This document shows positions 39,059 to 48,779 of a stretch of DNA of 64,000 bases, one piece after another. Each line of letters starts with the position of its first letter. The stretch's first letter is position 1. A program made the translations under genes and the position numbers. Source of the stretch: Pelagicoccus mobilis (GTDB taxonomy: Bacteria; Verrucomicrobiota; Verrucomicrobiia; Opitutales; Opitutaceae); the NCBI RefSeq assembly GCF_016595505.1, contig NZ_JAENIL010000006.1:146494-210493 (forward strand), read 5' to 3'. Under the pieces are notes generated by a model. It saw nothing but the letters and a program-made list of their open reading frames with translations, made no database searches and was not told the DNA's origin.

Positions 39059-41122
39059 ATGCTTCAGGCCTTCATCCTGCTAGCTCATGTTCAAGCTCAG
39101 GAGGAATCTCAATCCCAGCTCCTAACAACCGCAGCTCAGATAAGAGCGCTCACCCCAGCCGAAGCAGCCCAACAAATCCCCATCCGCCTACAAGGGTGCT
39201 ATATCTCCAGAGAGAACAACGCGTTCTCCATGCAAGACCACACCGACGGGATCTTCGTATTCTTCGAACCCGATGTATCAGTCGACTTTCAACCGGGCGA
39301 CCTCATCGAGGTCGAAGGTGTGAGCAATCCTGGAGACTATGCACCCTGCGCCTCTGCCACATCAGTTCGTCGCATCGGTACCACCCGCATTCCCGATCCG
39401 ATTCAGACCACCATTTCAGAGCTGCACTCCGGCCAAATGGACGTTGCGTGGGTCGAAGTGACTGGAATCGTCAGAAGTGCCGAGATCGCCCCAACCCCCT
39501 CCTACCTCTACGATAATTCCGAGGATTCGACTCCTCGCTCGTACACAAAACTCAAGCTGGCAGATGGGGATTCACAGCTACTTGTCGAAATGCAGGAGGC
39601 TATCGCCCCAAGCGATCTCTTAGACGCCAAAATCAAACTCCGAGGGCACTGCTTCTACCTCCACAACGGAAACAGGCAATTCGTCCGCCCCATCCTACAC
39701 ACCCCGATCGGAGTCAAACCGGAGGTCTTGGTACCTCCGCTTCGTATCGACTTCAACGGTCCTCACAAACCCGTTTCCAGCCTATTCACTTTTGACCCGA
39801 CAGGTGGGCGCCCCGGACATCGCGTCCACGTGAGAGGCATCGTCACCCACCAGCAGATCGGAAAGGCATTCTGGATTAGGGACCAGGACCAAAGCCTACG
39901 AGTTCAAAGCACCCAGCTTGACGAGTTGAATCCCGGCGACCTCGTAGATGTCCTCGGATTTCCCGAATCAGGAACCTACAGTCCGGTTCTCGAAGATGCC
40001 GTGTTCCAAAAAGCGGGAGAGCAAGCGCCTCCCGCCCCCGCAGCGCTCGACGAGATTCTATCCATTACCCGCCATGACTCAGATCTCGTAAGCCTAGATG
40101 CGGAACTTCTTGAAATCCAACGCTACCCCGAGAGCATCGAGCTCACGCTCCAAGCTTTGGATACAACCATCCGAGCCTCCCTTACCCTCGCAGGCATAAA
40201 TGGTTCGTTGCCTGAGTGGCAACCTGGCAGTCTGGTGACAATTTCGGGTATAGCTACTGTCGGTGAAGGAGAAACCGTACCGCTCAACGGCCTATGGTGG
40301 GCCGAGTCTTTACACATTCTGCTACGCTCGCCCGACGACCTCACCGTCATTCAACCAGCCCCATGGTGGACACCCAAACGGGTTGCCTATGCCCTAGCCG
40401 TCATCCTCTCGATGGCGCTACTCACAATTGCGGTAATCATACTTCTCTCTCGCCACCGTCTAAAAGAGCAAAAGCAGCATCGTGCCATGGCAGAATCCGA
40501 GTTCACCGCGATCCTCAACGAACGCAACAGAGTCGCCCGCGAGATTCACGACACCTTGGCCCAAAATATCGGAGCGATTTCCGTGCAACTCGAAATGGTC
40601 CGCACTGACTCCCGCAACCTCGGCGAAACGACCCAACGCCACATTCAAACCGCCCATAAACTCGCTCGCACCGCCCTTTCCGACGCCCGCGAGACCATTT
40701 GGAACATGCGATCCCAAGTTCTGGAGCAGCACGATCTCGCCGGAGCGCTCGATCGTATTGGAAATCAACTGACAGAAGATACGGACATCAGCGTATCCAC
40801 CCAAATAGCCGGCGAACGCCGCCGCCTCGCTCCAGTAGTTGAAAACAATCTCCTGCGTATCGGACAGGAAGCCATCACCAACGCCTGCAAGCACGCTCAG
40901 CCCAAACACATCAAAGTGGAAATCCACTACCAGAAACGGAGGGTTGAATTATCCGTCGAAGACGACGGAATCGGTTTCGACAAAGACACAGTCGACAACG
41001 AAACCCAACGTAGCTTCGGACTCGTCGGCATCCAGGAACGCATTGAATTGCTCGACGGAGAAGTAACGATCCAAACTGCCCTCGGCCAAGGCACGCGCAT
41101 AAGCGTCAGCGTCAGCGACTAA
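39059..41122 (+). CDS. NarX/DesK-type sensor histidine kinase with OB-fold-like periplasmic repeats
   Basis: 687 residues from ATG at 39059, chosen because a hydrophobic signal (MLQAFILLAHVQA) starts there; an ATG at 38906 in the same frame would add 51 residues. The periplasmic part (about 20-425) consists of repeated OB-like modules, such as LQGCYISRENNAFSMQDH...GDLIEVEGVSNPG and VRGIVTHQQIGKAFWIRDQ...GDLVDVLGFPESG. One membrane helix follows at about 438-465 (VAYALAVILSMALLTIAVIIL), then HisKA_3 with His497 in REIHDTLAQN. The ATPase has NACKHAQPKH, DDGIGFD and FGLVGIQERI. It probably phosphorylates the two NarL-type regulators beside it. 11 bp separate it from the regulator at 41134, an operon pair. 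Ligand unknown. Confidence 0.9.
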   Translation: MLQAFILLAHVQAQEESQSQLLTTAAQIRALTPAEAAQQIPIRLQGCYISRENNAFSMQDHTDGIFVFFEPDVSVDFQPGDLIEVEGVSNPGDYAPCASATSVRRIGTTRIPDPIQTTISELHSGQMDVAWVEVTGIVRSAEIAPTPSYLYDNSEDSTPRSYTKLKLADGDSQLLVEMQEAIAPSDLLDAKIKLRGHCFYLHNGNRQFVRPILHTPIGVKPEVLVPPLRIDFNGPHKPVSSLFTFDPTGGRPGHRVHVRGIVTHQQIGKAFWIRDQDQSLRVQSTQLDELNPGDLVDVLGFPESGTYSPVLEDAVFQKAGEQAPPAPAALDEILSITRHDSDLVSLDAELLEIQRYPESIELTLQALDTTIRASLTLAGINGSLPEWQPGSLVTISGIATVGEGETVPLNGLWWAESLHILLRSPDDLTVIQPAPWWTPKRVAYALAVILSMALLTIAVIILLSRHRLKEQKQHRAMAESEFTAILNERNRVAREIHDTLAQNIGAISVQLEMVRTDSRNLGETTQRHIQTAHKLARTALSDARETIWNMRSQVLEQHDLAGALDRIGNQLTEDTDISVSTQIAGERRRLAPVVENNLLRIGQEAITNACKHAQPKHIKVEIHYQKRRVELSVEDDGIGFDKDTVDNETQRSFGLVGIQERIELLDGEVTIQTALGQGTRISVSVSD

Positions 41123-41133
41123 CATAGCCCAAG

Positions 41134-41784
41134 ATGCAAGAGAATTCCCCAAGCTCAGAACATCCGCTCAAAGTCATGATCGTAGACGATCATCCACCCA
41201 TGCGGATGGGGCTAATCGCCCTGATCAACAGCCACCCGCACATGACTGTCATCGCCGAAGCCGCCGATGGAGAAGAAGCCTTCGAGGTCTACGAAGACGT
41301 TCTACCCGATATCGTACTTATGGACCTTCGCATGCCTGGCATGGGGGGAGCCGAAGCCACACTCAGAATCCGTAAACGCCACCCCGGTGCAAAAATCGTC
41401 GTCATTTCGACTTACGATTGGGATGAAGACATTCACCGTGCTCTCGAATCCGGCGCGTCATCCTACATTCTCAAAGACATGCCTATCGAAGACATAGCCG
41501 AGACCGTGGAAGCAGTCTACAAAGGGGAGGCCACCCTTCCCTCAACGGTGACGAAACGCCTTGCTGAACGGGCCCGCCGAGCCCCAATCACCGAGCGCGA
41601 GCGCGACGTCCTCGAAGCCCTGGTAAAAGGTCGAAGCAACAAGGAGATTGCCCGCGATCTATCAATTTCAGACGAGACCGTAAAATCCCATTTCAAAACC
41701 CTCTTCGCCAAGTTGCATGTTCGTGACCGCACCGAAGCCGCAATCGCGGCCATCCGCCACGGGATCATTCATATCGACGAATAA
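41134..41784 (+). CDS. NarL/FixJ-type two-component response regulator, partner of the upstream kinase
   Basis: 216 residues. Receiver with [11 protein letters not shown], phospho-Asp64 in [19 protein letters not shown] and ILKDMP. LuxR-type DNA-binding domain at about 150-212 ([37 protein letters not shown]). Starts 11 bp after the kinase stop, so the two are probably cotranscribed and work together. Very similar to the regulator at 38158; the main difference in the receiver is the normal Pro-Gly after RM here. It likely recognises an inverted repeat in target promoters, and the palindromes at 28990, 30618, 38882 and 52731 are candidates. The stop is 6 bp from the convergent hybrid-kinase stop. 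Confidence 0.93.
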   Translation: MQENSPSSEHPLKVMIVDDHPPMRMGLIALINSHPHMTVIAEAADGEEAFEVYEDVLPDIVLMDLRMPGMGGAEATLRIRKRHPGAKIVVISTYDWDEDIHRALESGASSYILKDMPIEDIAETVEAVYKGEATLPSTVTKRLAERARRAPITERERDVLEALVKGRSNKEIARDLSISDETVKSHFKTLFAKLHVRDRTEAAIAAIRHGIIHIDE

Positions 41785-41790
41785 CAGAAC

Positions 41791-44700
41791 TCACGTTCGG
41801 AACTCATCTACAAGTGCCTGCAAACGGTCCAAACCGATCGGCTTGGGCAAATAGCCGTCGAAGCCCGCCTCCTTTATTCGGCTCTGATCACTCTTGGTGG
41901 CGAAGGCTGTCTGCGCCACGACTCGCAAATGAGGCACATTTTCTCGTATCCACGCCAGAACTGAATAGCCATCCATACCCGGCATCCGAAGGTCTAGGAG
42001 CACAAAATCGAAACGGTCATCGTTCTTCAAAATTTCAAGAGCCTGCTCTCCACCCCGAGCCCAACGAACCTCAAGCCCCACTCCCTCCAAGGCAATTTCC
42101 AAAAACCTGTAATTAGCCTCTTCGTCTTCCACTAGCAGGACCCTTGCAGAACTCTCCTTATCCTTTACCCGCTCTCTACTGATTCCCGTAAAAGGCTTAC
42201 CTTCAGAGCTCCAAACCACGCCCTCGCCACAGGGGAGAGTCAAAGAAAACGTCGATCCTTTACCGTATTCAGAAGTAACCGACAAATCCCCTCCCATCAA
42301 TTCCGTAAGGGATTTTGCAATTGCCAAACCTAACCCGACTCCCCTTCGGGCTGCCAGTTCATCTTTTGCAAGCTTTACGAACTTCTCGAAAACAGTATCC
42401 AACTCATCTTCAGCAATACCGCTCCCTGTATCGCGAACGCTCAGAACTAAAGCATTCCCCTTTAATTCAACCCTCAAGCGGACGCTTCCACTTTCGGTAA
42501 ACTTCAAAGCATTGCTTAGGAGATTCTCCAAGATCTGTTTCAATCGAACATCGTCGTACTCAAAGTACAAATCGAACTCCTCAAGTTTGTTATCCACATC
42601 AAGCTTCAGCCCCTTTTTTTGAAACTTAGAAAGGTGCTCCTTGAAGAGTTTCTCCAGAAACCCATTCATCCCAAATCGGCAGGTTCGGAGTTCCATCTCG
42701 CCAGACGCTAGCATCGAATAGTCTATTATACCCTCGATCAACTGCAGAAGGGAATCAGAACTAGCTTCAATATACTCGATGTACTCCTCTCGCGATTTTG
42801 CATCGAGATCATCATGGAGCAAATGAGAAAACCCTGTGATCGCATTTAAGGGCGTCCTCACCTCATGGGAGAGATTCGCCAGAAACTGCGATTTGAGTCT
42901 ATCCGCGCTCTCCGCCTTATCCTTCGCGAGTAAAAGATCTTCGGTTCGACGGGCGATCATCTCCTCAAGGTGATTCTGGTGTAACAAGAGTTGCCCTTTT
43001 TGAGTTTCCAACTCCTCCTTCTGATCCTCAAGCAATCCGTTCTTCTCCGCCAACCAAGTCTTCTGCTTATTGATCACCTTTGTACGCTCTTTGACGCCTT
43101 TCTCCAAACGGGCGTTCTCGAGCTTGAGGCGACGCTCGCGAAATACAATATACAGATAGACCGAGGCTACGACTAAAAGAGTCACCAAAAAATAAAACCA
43201 GGAGCGTTGCCAGAACGGAGGAGTAATAACAATTCGGATACTCGCCCCTTCTTCATTCCAAATCCCATCGCTATTGGCCGCTTTTACCCGAAACGTGTAC
43301 AGACCCGGATCTACATTCGTATAATTCGCCCACCTCAAACTAGCATCTCCATAGGTCCAGTCCTGATCGAAGCCTTCCAAAATGTAAGCAAAGCGATTAC
43401 TCTTAGGGTAGGTCATGTTTACCGCTGAATAGTCGAACCTCAAAAAATTCTGATCCCACTTCAGTCTCAACTCGTCCGGAGTCCCAGAATGACCATTCTC
43501 CGAATCAGCTTCGTGCTCTGTTGAGATTTCCTCACCAAATAGGGTTATCCGATCGATGGATACATAAGGTAAATACGGATTAGGACGAATCGATTTCGGA
43601 TCAAAGGAACTCACTCCGTTAGCGCCACCAAAATAAAGTCTCCCATCACGTGTCTTGCATGAAGAATCCGTGAAATAGATGTTTCCCTGCAATCCTTCGT
43701 TTTCGTCGTAACGCTCGATTGTCTGCTCGCCCATCTGATAGTGAAATAGCCCGTCATTAGTAGCGATCCACAACGCACCCTCTAGATCGCACTCCAGACC
43801 TTGAACAAAAAGATTCGATAATCCATCCTCGTGCCCGATCCTAGCCAGCTCATCCCCTTGCCGGTTTAATAAAAAGACGCCTTGGTCTACCGTTCCCAGG
43901 CAGTACATATCCCTCTCTTCTTCCCAAGCCACAACCGTTGGGCGATGTACGCGGAAAATCTCCTCAAACGAGAAAGTAACTTCGTCAAAGCGGTAGAGAG
44001 CGTGTTCCGTGGTAAGCAAAACGTCCCCGTTTTCCAGTTCGGTCACAGCTGGTGAATCCACCACGCCCCCTTCCTTTATCGATTCGTCGAAACGTTTCAG
44101 AAAATTCCCGTTTGTGTCATACAAAAAGACCTCCCCTTTCGCAGCGGCAATCCATACACGGTCCGCACGATCCACCTCGATATCCCAAATCGAGAATTCC
44201 TCGAACTCCGCCATCCGTTCCGACAACTCCGTATCCAAACGAAACTGCCCCTCCTCCTCAATTAATACATCGATTCCTCCATCCCAAGTAGCCACCCAAA
44301 TACGCCCATCGCTACTTTGATCTACCTGACGCACAATGTCGGAACCAAGCAATCCTCCCTCTTCCCAGGTTCGGGGTAAGGGGTTCAGCCGCTTCGTATC
44401 CGGATCGAGCCAGGTGAGACCGTCTCCATCAGCCATCCAGATTCGTCCGATTGCATCTTCGAAAACGCAGCCGACAACCGTAGCTCTCAATTGATCGACT
44501 CTATCCCCAGCAATGATAGTTGAGAAGCGGGCCATTAGAGGATTGTGGAAGTCTATGCCAGCGTGAGACGTCCCGATCCACAGAATGCCCTCCTCGTCTA
44601 GGTAGAGCGAAACCAAGCCATCATTACTTAAGCCATAGCCTGTGCGGTCCTGAAGTCTCTGATACGTAAACGTTCCCGTCTCTTTATCCAATAAATTTAA

Positions 44701-45549
44701 CCCTCCTTGATCCACCGCAATCACGAGTTGGCCAGCTGGATACTCGACTACATCGCGAACATTCGAACCACTCGTGCCTAAACCGCTCGGATCCATACCG
44801 AAACGCTTCACCTCAAGGCTTTCCGGATTAAAGGAAAATAGCCCAGCATCCCGAGCCGCGACCCATACGACCCCATCAAGATCTCGATACAATTTCTTCC
44901 TCGTACCGTCGGCCTCCGAGAGAACCTCAAAACGTTCCCCGTTCAGACTCTCAGTGTCGAAACGCCAAAGAGCTGTACCAGCCTCAGCGATCCACAACAT
45001 CCCCTCGCTGTCCTCCACAAAACTCGTAAAGGAGTGTCCTTTCTCTCCTTGGGGACCAATATAGTGGCTCTCGAAACGATCACTCTCCTCGTCGTACAAC
45101 AAGATAGAATTTGTGCGCAAAACCCAGAGCCGCCCCTTCGAGTCCTCATTCACTTCCACCACTACCGATTGTTCCCCCTCTAAGTAGGGCCTGAAACTGT
45201 CCTTCCCTCGATCGTAGCGATCTAGACCACGGCGCGTCGCTACCCAAAGCCGATTCCGCGAATCCTCGAACACATCAGTTACAAAATCGCTGAGGAGAGA
45301 GGAGTCATCGTTCTGGGAATGACCATAACGGACAATATCCGTGCCATCGTAGCGCATCAGCCCCATCCTCTCGCTACCTATCCAGAGGTATCCCAGGTGA
45401 TCCCGCCACATGCTGGAAACATGATCCATCTGCTGCTCATTTTCCAGATGATGGATCTGCAATGGCGAAGCGAAGCTAAGAGGAACCAGCCCGGATAGGA
45501 CAGTCAACCGCAGCAGACATCGCATCAACGTTCGCGAGTAAGAGTGCAT
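41791..45549 (-). CDS. Hybrid two-component sensor: propeller, Y_Y_Y, histidine kinase and C-terminal receiver
   Basis: 1252 residues from ATG at 45549; a GTG two codons upstream (45555) is an alternative. Signal peptide 1-27, then two-component propeller repeats at about 35-660 (GYLWIGSERMGLMRYDG, NRLWVATRRGLDRYD, GRIWVATWDGGIDV, GALWIATNDGLFHY). A Y_Y_Y domain sits at about 700-780 (YTNVDPGLYTFRVKAAN) and a membrane helix at about 785-805. After a coiled coil (about 810-870) comes HisKA with His895 in NLSHEVRTPLN. The ATPase has NLLSNALKFT and GVGLGLAIAKSL, and the receiver has Asp1186 in LLDLRMPG. Such sensors detect oligosaccharides in the periplasm. There is no AraC-type output domain, so it must act through a separate regulator. 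150 bp downstream of the GH gene at 45701, same strand. Confidence 0.92.
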   Translation of the reverse strand: MHSYSRTLMRCLLRLTVLSGLVPLSFASPLQIHHLENEQQMDHVSSMWRDHLGYLWIGSERMGLMRYDGTDIVRYGHSQNDDSSLLSDFVTDVFEDSRNRLWVATRRGLDRYDRGKDSFRPYLEGEQSVVVEVNEDSKGRLWVLRTNSILLYDEESDRFESHYIGPQGEKGHSFTSFVEDSEGMLWIAEAGTALWRFDTESLNGERFEVLSEADGTRKKLYRDLDGVVWVAARDAGLFSFNPESLEVKRFGMDPSGLGTSGSNVRDVVEYPAGQLVIAVDQGGLNLLDKETGTFTYQRLQDRTGYGLSNDGLVSLYLDEEGILWIGTSHAGIDFHNPLMARFSTIIAGDRVDQLRATVVGCVFEDAIGRIWMADGDGLTWLDPDTKRLNPLPRTWEEGGLLGSDIVRQVDQSSDGRIWVATWDGGIDVLIEEEGQFRLDTELSERMAEFEEFSIWDIEVDRADRVWIAAAKGEVFLYDTNGNFLKRFDESIKEGGVVDSPAVTELENGDVLLTTEHALYRFDEVTFSFEEIFRVHRPTVVAWEEERDMYCLGTVDQGVFLLNRQGDELARIGHEDGLSNLFVQGLECDLEGALWIATNDGLFHYQMGEQTIERYDENEGLQGNIYFTDSSCKTRDGRLYFGGANGVSSFDPKSIRPNPYLPYVSIDRITLFGEEISTEHEADSENGHSGTPDELRLKWDQNFLRFDYSAVNMTYPKSNRFAYILEGFDQDWTYGDASLRWANYTNVDPGLYTFRVKAANSDGIWNEEGASIRIVITPPFWQRSWFYFLVTLLVVASVYLYIVFRERRLKLENARLEKGVKERTKVINKQKTWLAEKNGLLEDQKEELETQKGQLLLHQNHLEEMIARRTEDLLLAKDKAESADRLKSQFLANLSHEVRTPLNAITGFSHLLHDDLDAKSREEYIEYIEASSDSLLQLIEGIIDYSMLASGEMELRTCRFGMNGFLEKLFKEHLSKFQKKGLKLDVDNKLEEFDLYFEYDDVRLKQILENLLSNALKFTESGSVRLRVELKGNALVLSVRDTGSGIAEDELDTVFEKFVKLAKDELAARRGVGLGLAIAKSLTELMGGDLSVTSEYGKGSTFSLTLPCGEGVVWSSEGKPFTGISRERVKDKESSARVLLVEDEEANYRFLEIALEGVGLEVRWARGGEQALEILKNDDRFDFVLLDLRMPGMDGYSVLAWIRENVPHLRVVAQTAFATKSDQSRIKEAGFDGYLPKPIGLDRLQALVDEFRT

Positions 45550-45659
45550 TCGCACGCAAGTCTGCGCCGATGCACTCCATTGACAAGTCCACTGACGTAA
45601 AATGCCTGTCTACAAATCAATTCTCAGATTTTTTTCGCAAACAAGTCCTCTGGACTTGT
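45543..45659. repeat. Cluster of small inverted and repeated motifs between GH and hybrid kinase genes
   Basis: ACAAGTCC occurs at 45583 and 45641, and its complement GGACTTGT at 45652. The latter two form an 8-bp hairpin with a 3-nt loop (45641-45659). A second pair, AGTGCAT/ATGCACT (45543 and 45570), brackets the hybrid kinase start region. The sites may bind a regulator or fold in RNA. The minus-strand hairpin is not directly followed by a T run, so it is not a clear terminator. Confidence 0.4.
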
Positions 45660-45700
45660 CCCACGCCACCGTTCTCTTTCACTCCTCTCAATCACGCGAA

Positions 45701-48583
45701 TTAAAGCTGCTCAACCTGAAGTTTCAGAAAAACGGACTCCTCATCATCCACGAGCCGAGTGAATCGAAGCGTATCCACACTGCCATCAACTCCGATCACT
45801 TCGCTCTCCCCGGCCGACACCTTCCACCCGCTCTCAAGCTCCGAGTTTTCAAGCACCTTGAAGAGCAGATCCGAGGCAGTTCGAGACCGGCGATAAATCA
45901 AGCTCAACAACGTGCCCGATTCATCCAGTCGCGGCTGTATCCAAACATCACTCTCAAGCGGATTCCCACCATACGCACGTTCAGCCAGATTCACGATTCC
46001 GTCCTCATCCGGATCTGCATCATCCGCCGCCTCTCCAGTCGCCTCTCCTGAACCAAAGAAGCTCAAACGCCAAGCTTCCGCCGGACTCAGCGAACGCCCT
46101 TCAAACAAAGCATCCACCTGAACCTCTGCCAAGGCGTAGTTGTAAACTCTGACATCGTCTAAACATCCCACAAATCGAGCCGCCGCAGTATCAAAGGAAC
46201 TCCGTCCCAACTGGTTCAATACCGGAGCGATATCCAGCGGGAGATGCGACACCGCCGCACTTCCCGTCAACGTGCCATCGACGTAGAGCCGTGCTTCCGC
46301 GCCGTCCAGCGTCACCGCCACATGGGTCCAGGTATCCGCCGCAAACTCCGGCCCTTGCACGCTCCAGCTTTCTCCAGCATGACCGCCAACCCATTCCATT
46401 CCCTCTCCAAACGGTCCTGTTGAAAGGTGGAACCCAGATTCAGGGCTACGCGAAAAGTCGAACACCCGCTGCTCGGCGATTCCGCCTCCCCACTTAACCC
46501 AAGCCGCTACTGTCAAAGTCTCGAAGTTGGCCACCGTTGCTGGTAAGCGAGCATAGCTCCCATTCCCACTAAAAGACAAGGCCCGCTCGCCAAGTTTGCC
46601 TTCCTCGAAACTCAAGGAACCAATAATCTCCAGGTCGTTCCCATTTTCTGAAGCATCCACGAAGTCCTCCTCAAACTCGTAGCTCGCCACCAAACTCGCA
46701 CTCAAGCGTGGTTGACCGGATACAACTTCCGAATCGCTCGAACGGTTCAACGACTCGTCTACCGCCTTCAAGCGATAGTAGTAAGGCGCTGCCTGGTTCG
46801 CCGCCCTATCCACGAAAGCGGATTCAGTCAGGCCACGGGCGATCAGCTCAAAGGGGCCCTCCGGCGAGAGTGAACAGTAGACATTATAGCCCGCTAGGTC
46901 AGCTTCCCCATTGGCTGTCCATCTCAAAGCCACTGAGGCCGATCCAGCGTTCGTCTCCAATCCCACTGGAGCAGACGGGGCAACAAACTCCACCGCCGCT
47001 CCCGCGGGCAGCAAACGCCACTGCTGATGGCTTCCTCCATCGAAGTCCGCTTGACGAATATTCCCTCCCGATTCAAGCGACGCACTCGCCACCTCAAGAT
47101 ATTTCCCGCTCCAACGGCTGCGAATGTAGAAATACCCGTCCGCCACGTATTCAAAAAACCACTCCTGATTCTCGTTCCCATAATCCAGCCACTGATTGAC
47201 ATTTCCTCCGCTCGAAAGAGACCAGTCACGGACATCGGCTGACTTGCCTGAATGAGCTGCCTTCATCGAAAAATAACTGTAGTCTCCCCCGTGCCTATCA
47301 TCCAACGGAACAACATCCCACTGCTGAAACACCCCCCCAGAAGGAGCCCCCTGTTGAATGTTCGCTCCGTCCCCCGTGCTTCCACCCGCAACCTCCATCA
47401 CCAACGAACTGTTGCGATTGACGATCTGATAGCGGCCGTCAATAACCGGCTGCACATCCTCTCCCCAATCGATACTGATCACTCGCTCCGCGTTGGGCTG
47501 GTTCTGCTGGTAGCCCGTCCCCCCCGGAGCGTCTATCATGAAAAAGCGAGTTGGCCCGTAGCCATCGAAAAATACTTCCCGATCCAGCGAAACGAACTGG
47601 TAGCCCGTGGTCCTCGATTGGCGTTCGGCCGACCCGACAAACCCAAGCATATCGCCATCAGGATCACGATAGACCGCAGCCGCAGTCCACTTGTCTCTAT
47701 GTTCTGAATACCCAATCCGCACACCCTTATTCGCCTTCACGAAACTCGATCGTGCACGTTCCGCCGCTGCCCACCACATCGCTTCCGTTATGCCATACTC
47801 CGCCCCGGCGAGCACCTCCACGACATTATGGGCTTCCGGATTGATCGCTTTCTTCCCGTCAGAGATAACCCCCTCGATAAAAGAGATATAGGTTTCCATG
47901 GAGCCATCTAGGGAGTGCGTCGAACCATAATCAGCTCGCTCCTTAATCCCTTCGTACCACTCACTCGCCCTGTCTGAATTCAGAGTGCTGGGTCCGACCA
48001 AGCTTACCTCATCGAAATAGCTGTCGGATTCAAGCAGCTGGAAAATATCGGCGTAATCCTGTTTCGTCCCCTGCCCCCACGGATAGTCGGGCTCGTTGAA
48101 AGGTTCTAGCAATCGAAACTCATGATCGTAGTAGTCCATGGTTGCCTTCAAGCCTTGTATCCAACGTTCCGGCACGACTTGTGATCCACTCTTGTACCAA
48201 GCATCCACACCCGACTCGGTCGCAGGCATCAATGCCCAAGGTTTTTCATTGCCCACAAGAACGGCCAGTTCAGCCATCTCGTCGAGGCGGCTCTTTGTAG
48301 CGCTGGTCAATTGCCCATCGACGAGAGGAGCATCGGCGTGGAATCCCACACGGGCAAAGTCGATCATATCCTGGCCCATGAACTCAATCGTTCGTCGAGC
48401 ATTGTCGGAGCTCGGCCAGGTCAACTCCAACCCCCACTTCTCGATCCTTCGATCTTCCCCCGTCGAGCTTGTATCAAACAAGACATGACGCTCTTGAGCC
48501 ATCACCGTCACTCCCGTCTGCATTAGGACGAGCAAACACAACACGCAATAGAATCGTTTCACTTCATTCAGGGTGAGCATCAT
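45701..48583 (-). CDS. Secreted multidomain glycosidase: clan-A-like catalytic domain, CBM13/ricin, FN3 and LamG
   Basis: 960 residues. Signal peptide 1-29. The catalytic region at about 30-380 has a plausible acid/base Glu164 in LEPFNEPDYPWG and a nucleophile candidate Glu262 or Glu267 (AGAEYGITEAMWW), suggestive of GH30 or another clan GH-A family. A ricin-type beta-trefoil (CBM13) at about 385-515 shows repeated FQQW, NQW, QEWFF and HQQWRL. A fibronectin-III domain spans about 520-610 (GLETNAGSASVALRW) and a laminin-G-like domain about 615-785 (GNDLEIIGSLSFEEGKLGERAL). The tail holds a thrombospondin-type calcium motif (DADPDEDGIVNLAERAYGG). It binds and cuts a polysaccharide outside the cell; the specific linkage is unknown. 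Between a TonB receptor gene and a hybrid kinase gene, all on the minus strand. Confidence 0.8.
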   Translation of the reverse strand: MMLTLNEVKRFYCVLCLLVLMQTGVTVMAQERHVLFDTSSTGEDRRIEKWGLELTWPSSDNARRTIEFMGQDMIDFARVGFHADAPLVDGQLTSATKSRLDEMAELAVLVGNEKPWALMPATESGVDAWYKSGSQVVPERWIQGLKATMDYYDHEFRLLEPFNEPDYPWGQGTKQDYADIFQLLESDSYFDEVSLVGPSTLNSDRASEWYEGIKERADYGSTHSLDGSMETYISFIEGVISDGKKAINPEAHNVVEVLAGAEYGITEAMWWAAAERARSSFVKANKGVRIGYSEHRDKWTAAAVYRDPDGDMLGFVGSAERQSRTTGYQFVSLDREVFFDGYGPTRFFMIDAPGGTGYQQNQPNAERVISIDWGEDVQPVIDGRYQIVNRNSSLVMEVAGGSTGDGANIQQGAPSGGVFQQWDVVPLDDRHGGDYSYFSMKAAHSGKSADVRDWSLSSGGNVNQWLDYGNENQEWFFEYVADGYFYIRSRWSGKYLEVASASLESGGNIRQADFDGGSHQQWRLLPAGAAVEFVAPSAPVGLETNAGSASVALRWTANGEADLAGYNVYCSLSPEGPFELIARGLTESAFVDRAANQAAPYYYRLKAVDESLNRSSDSEVVSGQPRLSASLVASYEFEEDFVDASENGNDLEIIGSLSFEEGKLGERALSFSGNGSYARLPATVANFETLTVAAWVKWGGGIAEQRVFDFSRSPESGFHLSTGPFGEGMEWVGGHAGESWSVQGPEFAADTWTHVAVTLDGAEARLYVDGTLTGSAAVSHLPLDIAPVLNQLGRSSFDTAAARFVGCLDDVRVYNYALAEVQVDALFEGRSLSPAEAWRLSFFGSGEATGEAADDADPDEDGIVNLAERAYGGNPLESDVWIQPRLDESGTLLSLIYRRSRTASDLLFKVLENSELESGWKVSAGESEVIGVDGSVDTLRFTRLVDDEESVFLKLQVEQL

Positions 48584-48599
48584 AGGAACGCCTCACTTC

Positions 48600-48707
48600 A
48601 TAATCGAGGTAGGGCGTGACCGCCGGGCACGCCGCTTTGCAAGAGAGAGAGATGGAAGCCACGGCGGGCCGTCCGGCGGGACATGCCCGAGCATGCGTGC
48701 CCCTGTT
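48600..48707. repeat. G/C-rich inverted-repeat block in the gap before the terminator
   Basis: Contains GGCGTG-9 nt-CACGCC (48613-48633) and a further symmetrical tract (about 48660-48700, CGGCGGGCCGTCCGGCG). It begins TAGGGCGT, like the hairpin at 21308. The base composition differs from both flanking genes, and it may be a dispersed intergenic repeat. Confidence 0.35.
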
Positions 48708-48742
48708 ACAAAACGGGCCTCCCCTCGCAAGGGAAGGCCCGT
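48708..48742 (-). terminator. Rho-independent terminator of the TonB receptor gene at 48780
   Basis: On the minus strand ACGGGCCTTCCC-TTGCGA-GGGGAGGCCCGT (one mismatch) is followed by TTTTG, about 38 bp after the receptor stop at 48780. A strong GC stem with a short U run. Confidence 0.75.
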
Positions 48743-48779
48743 AAACTTAATCGCTATGAAAAGCGAATACTGCCTTTGT

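Noticed and set aside
41791..45549. HTCS-type one-protein regulator with AraC output
   Set aside because: The C-terminus ends in a receiver (LLDLRMPG) with no helix-turn-helix after it.
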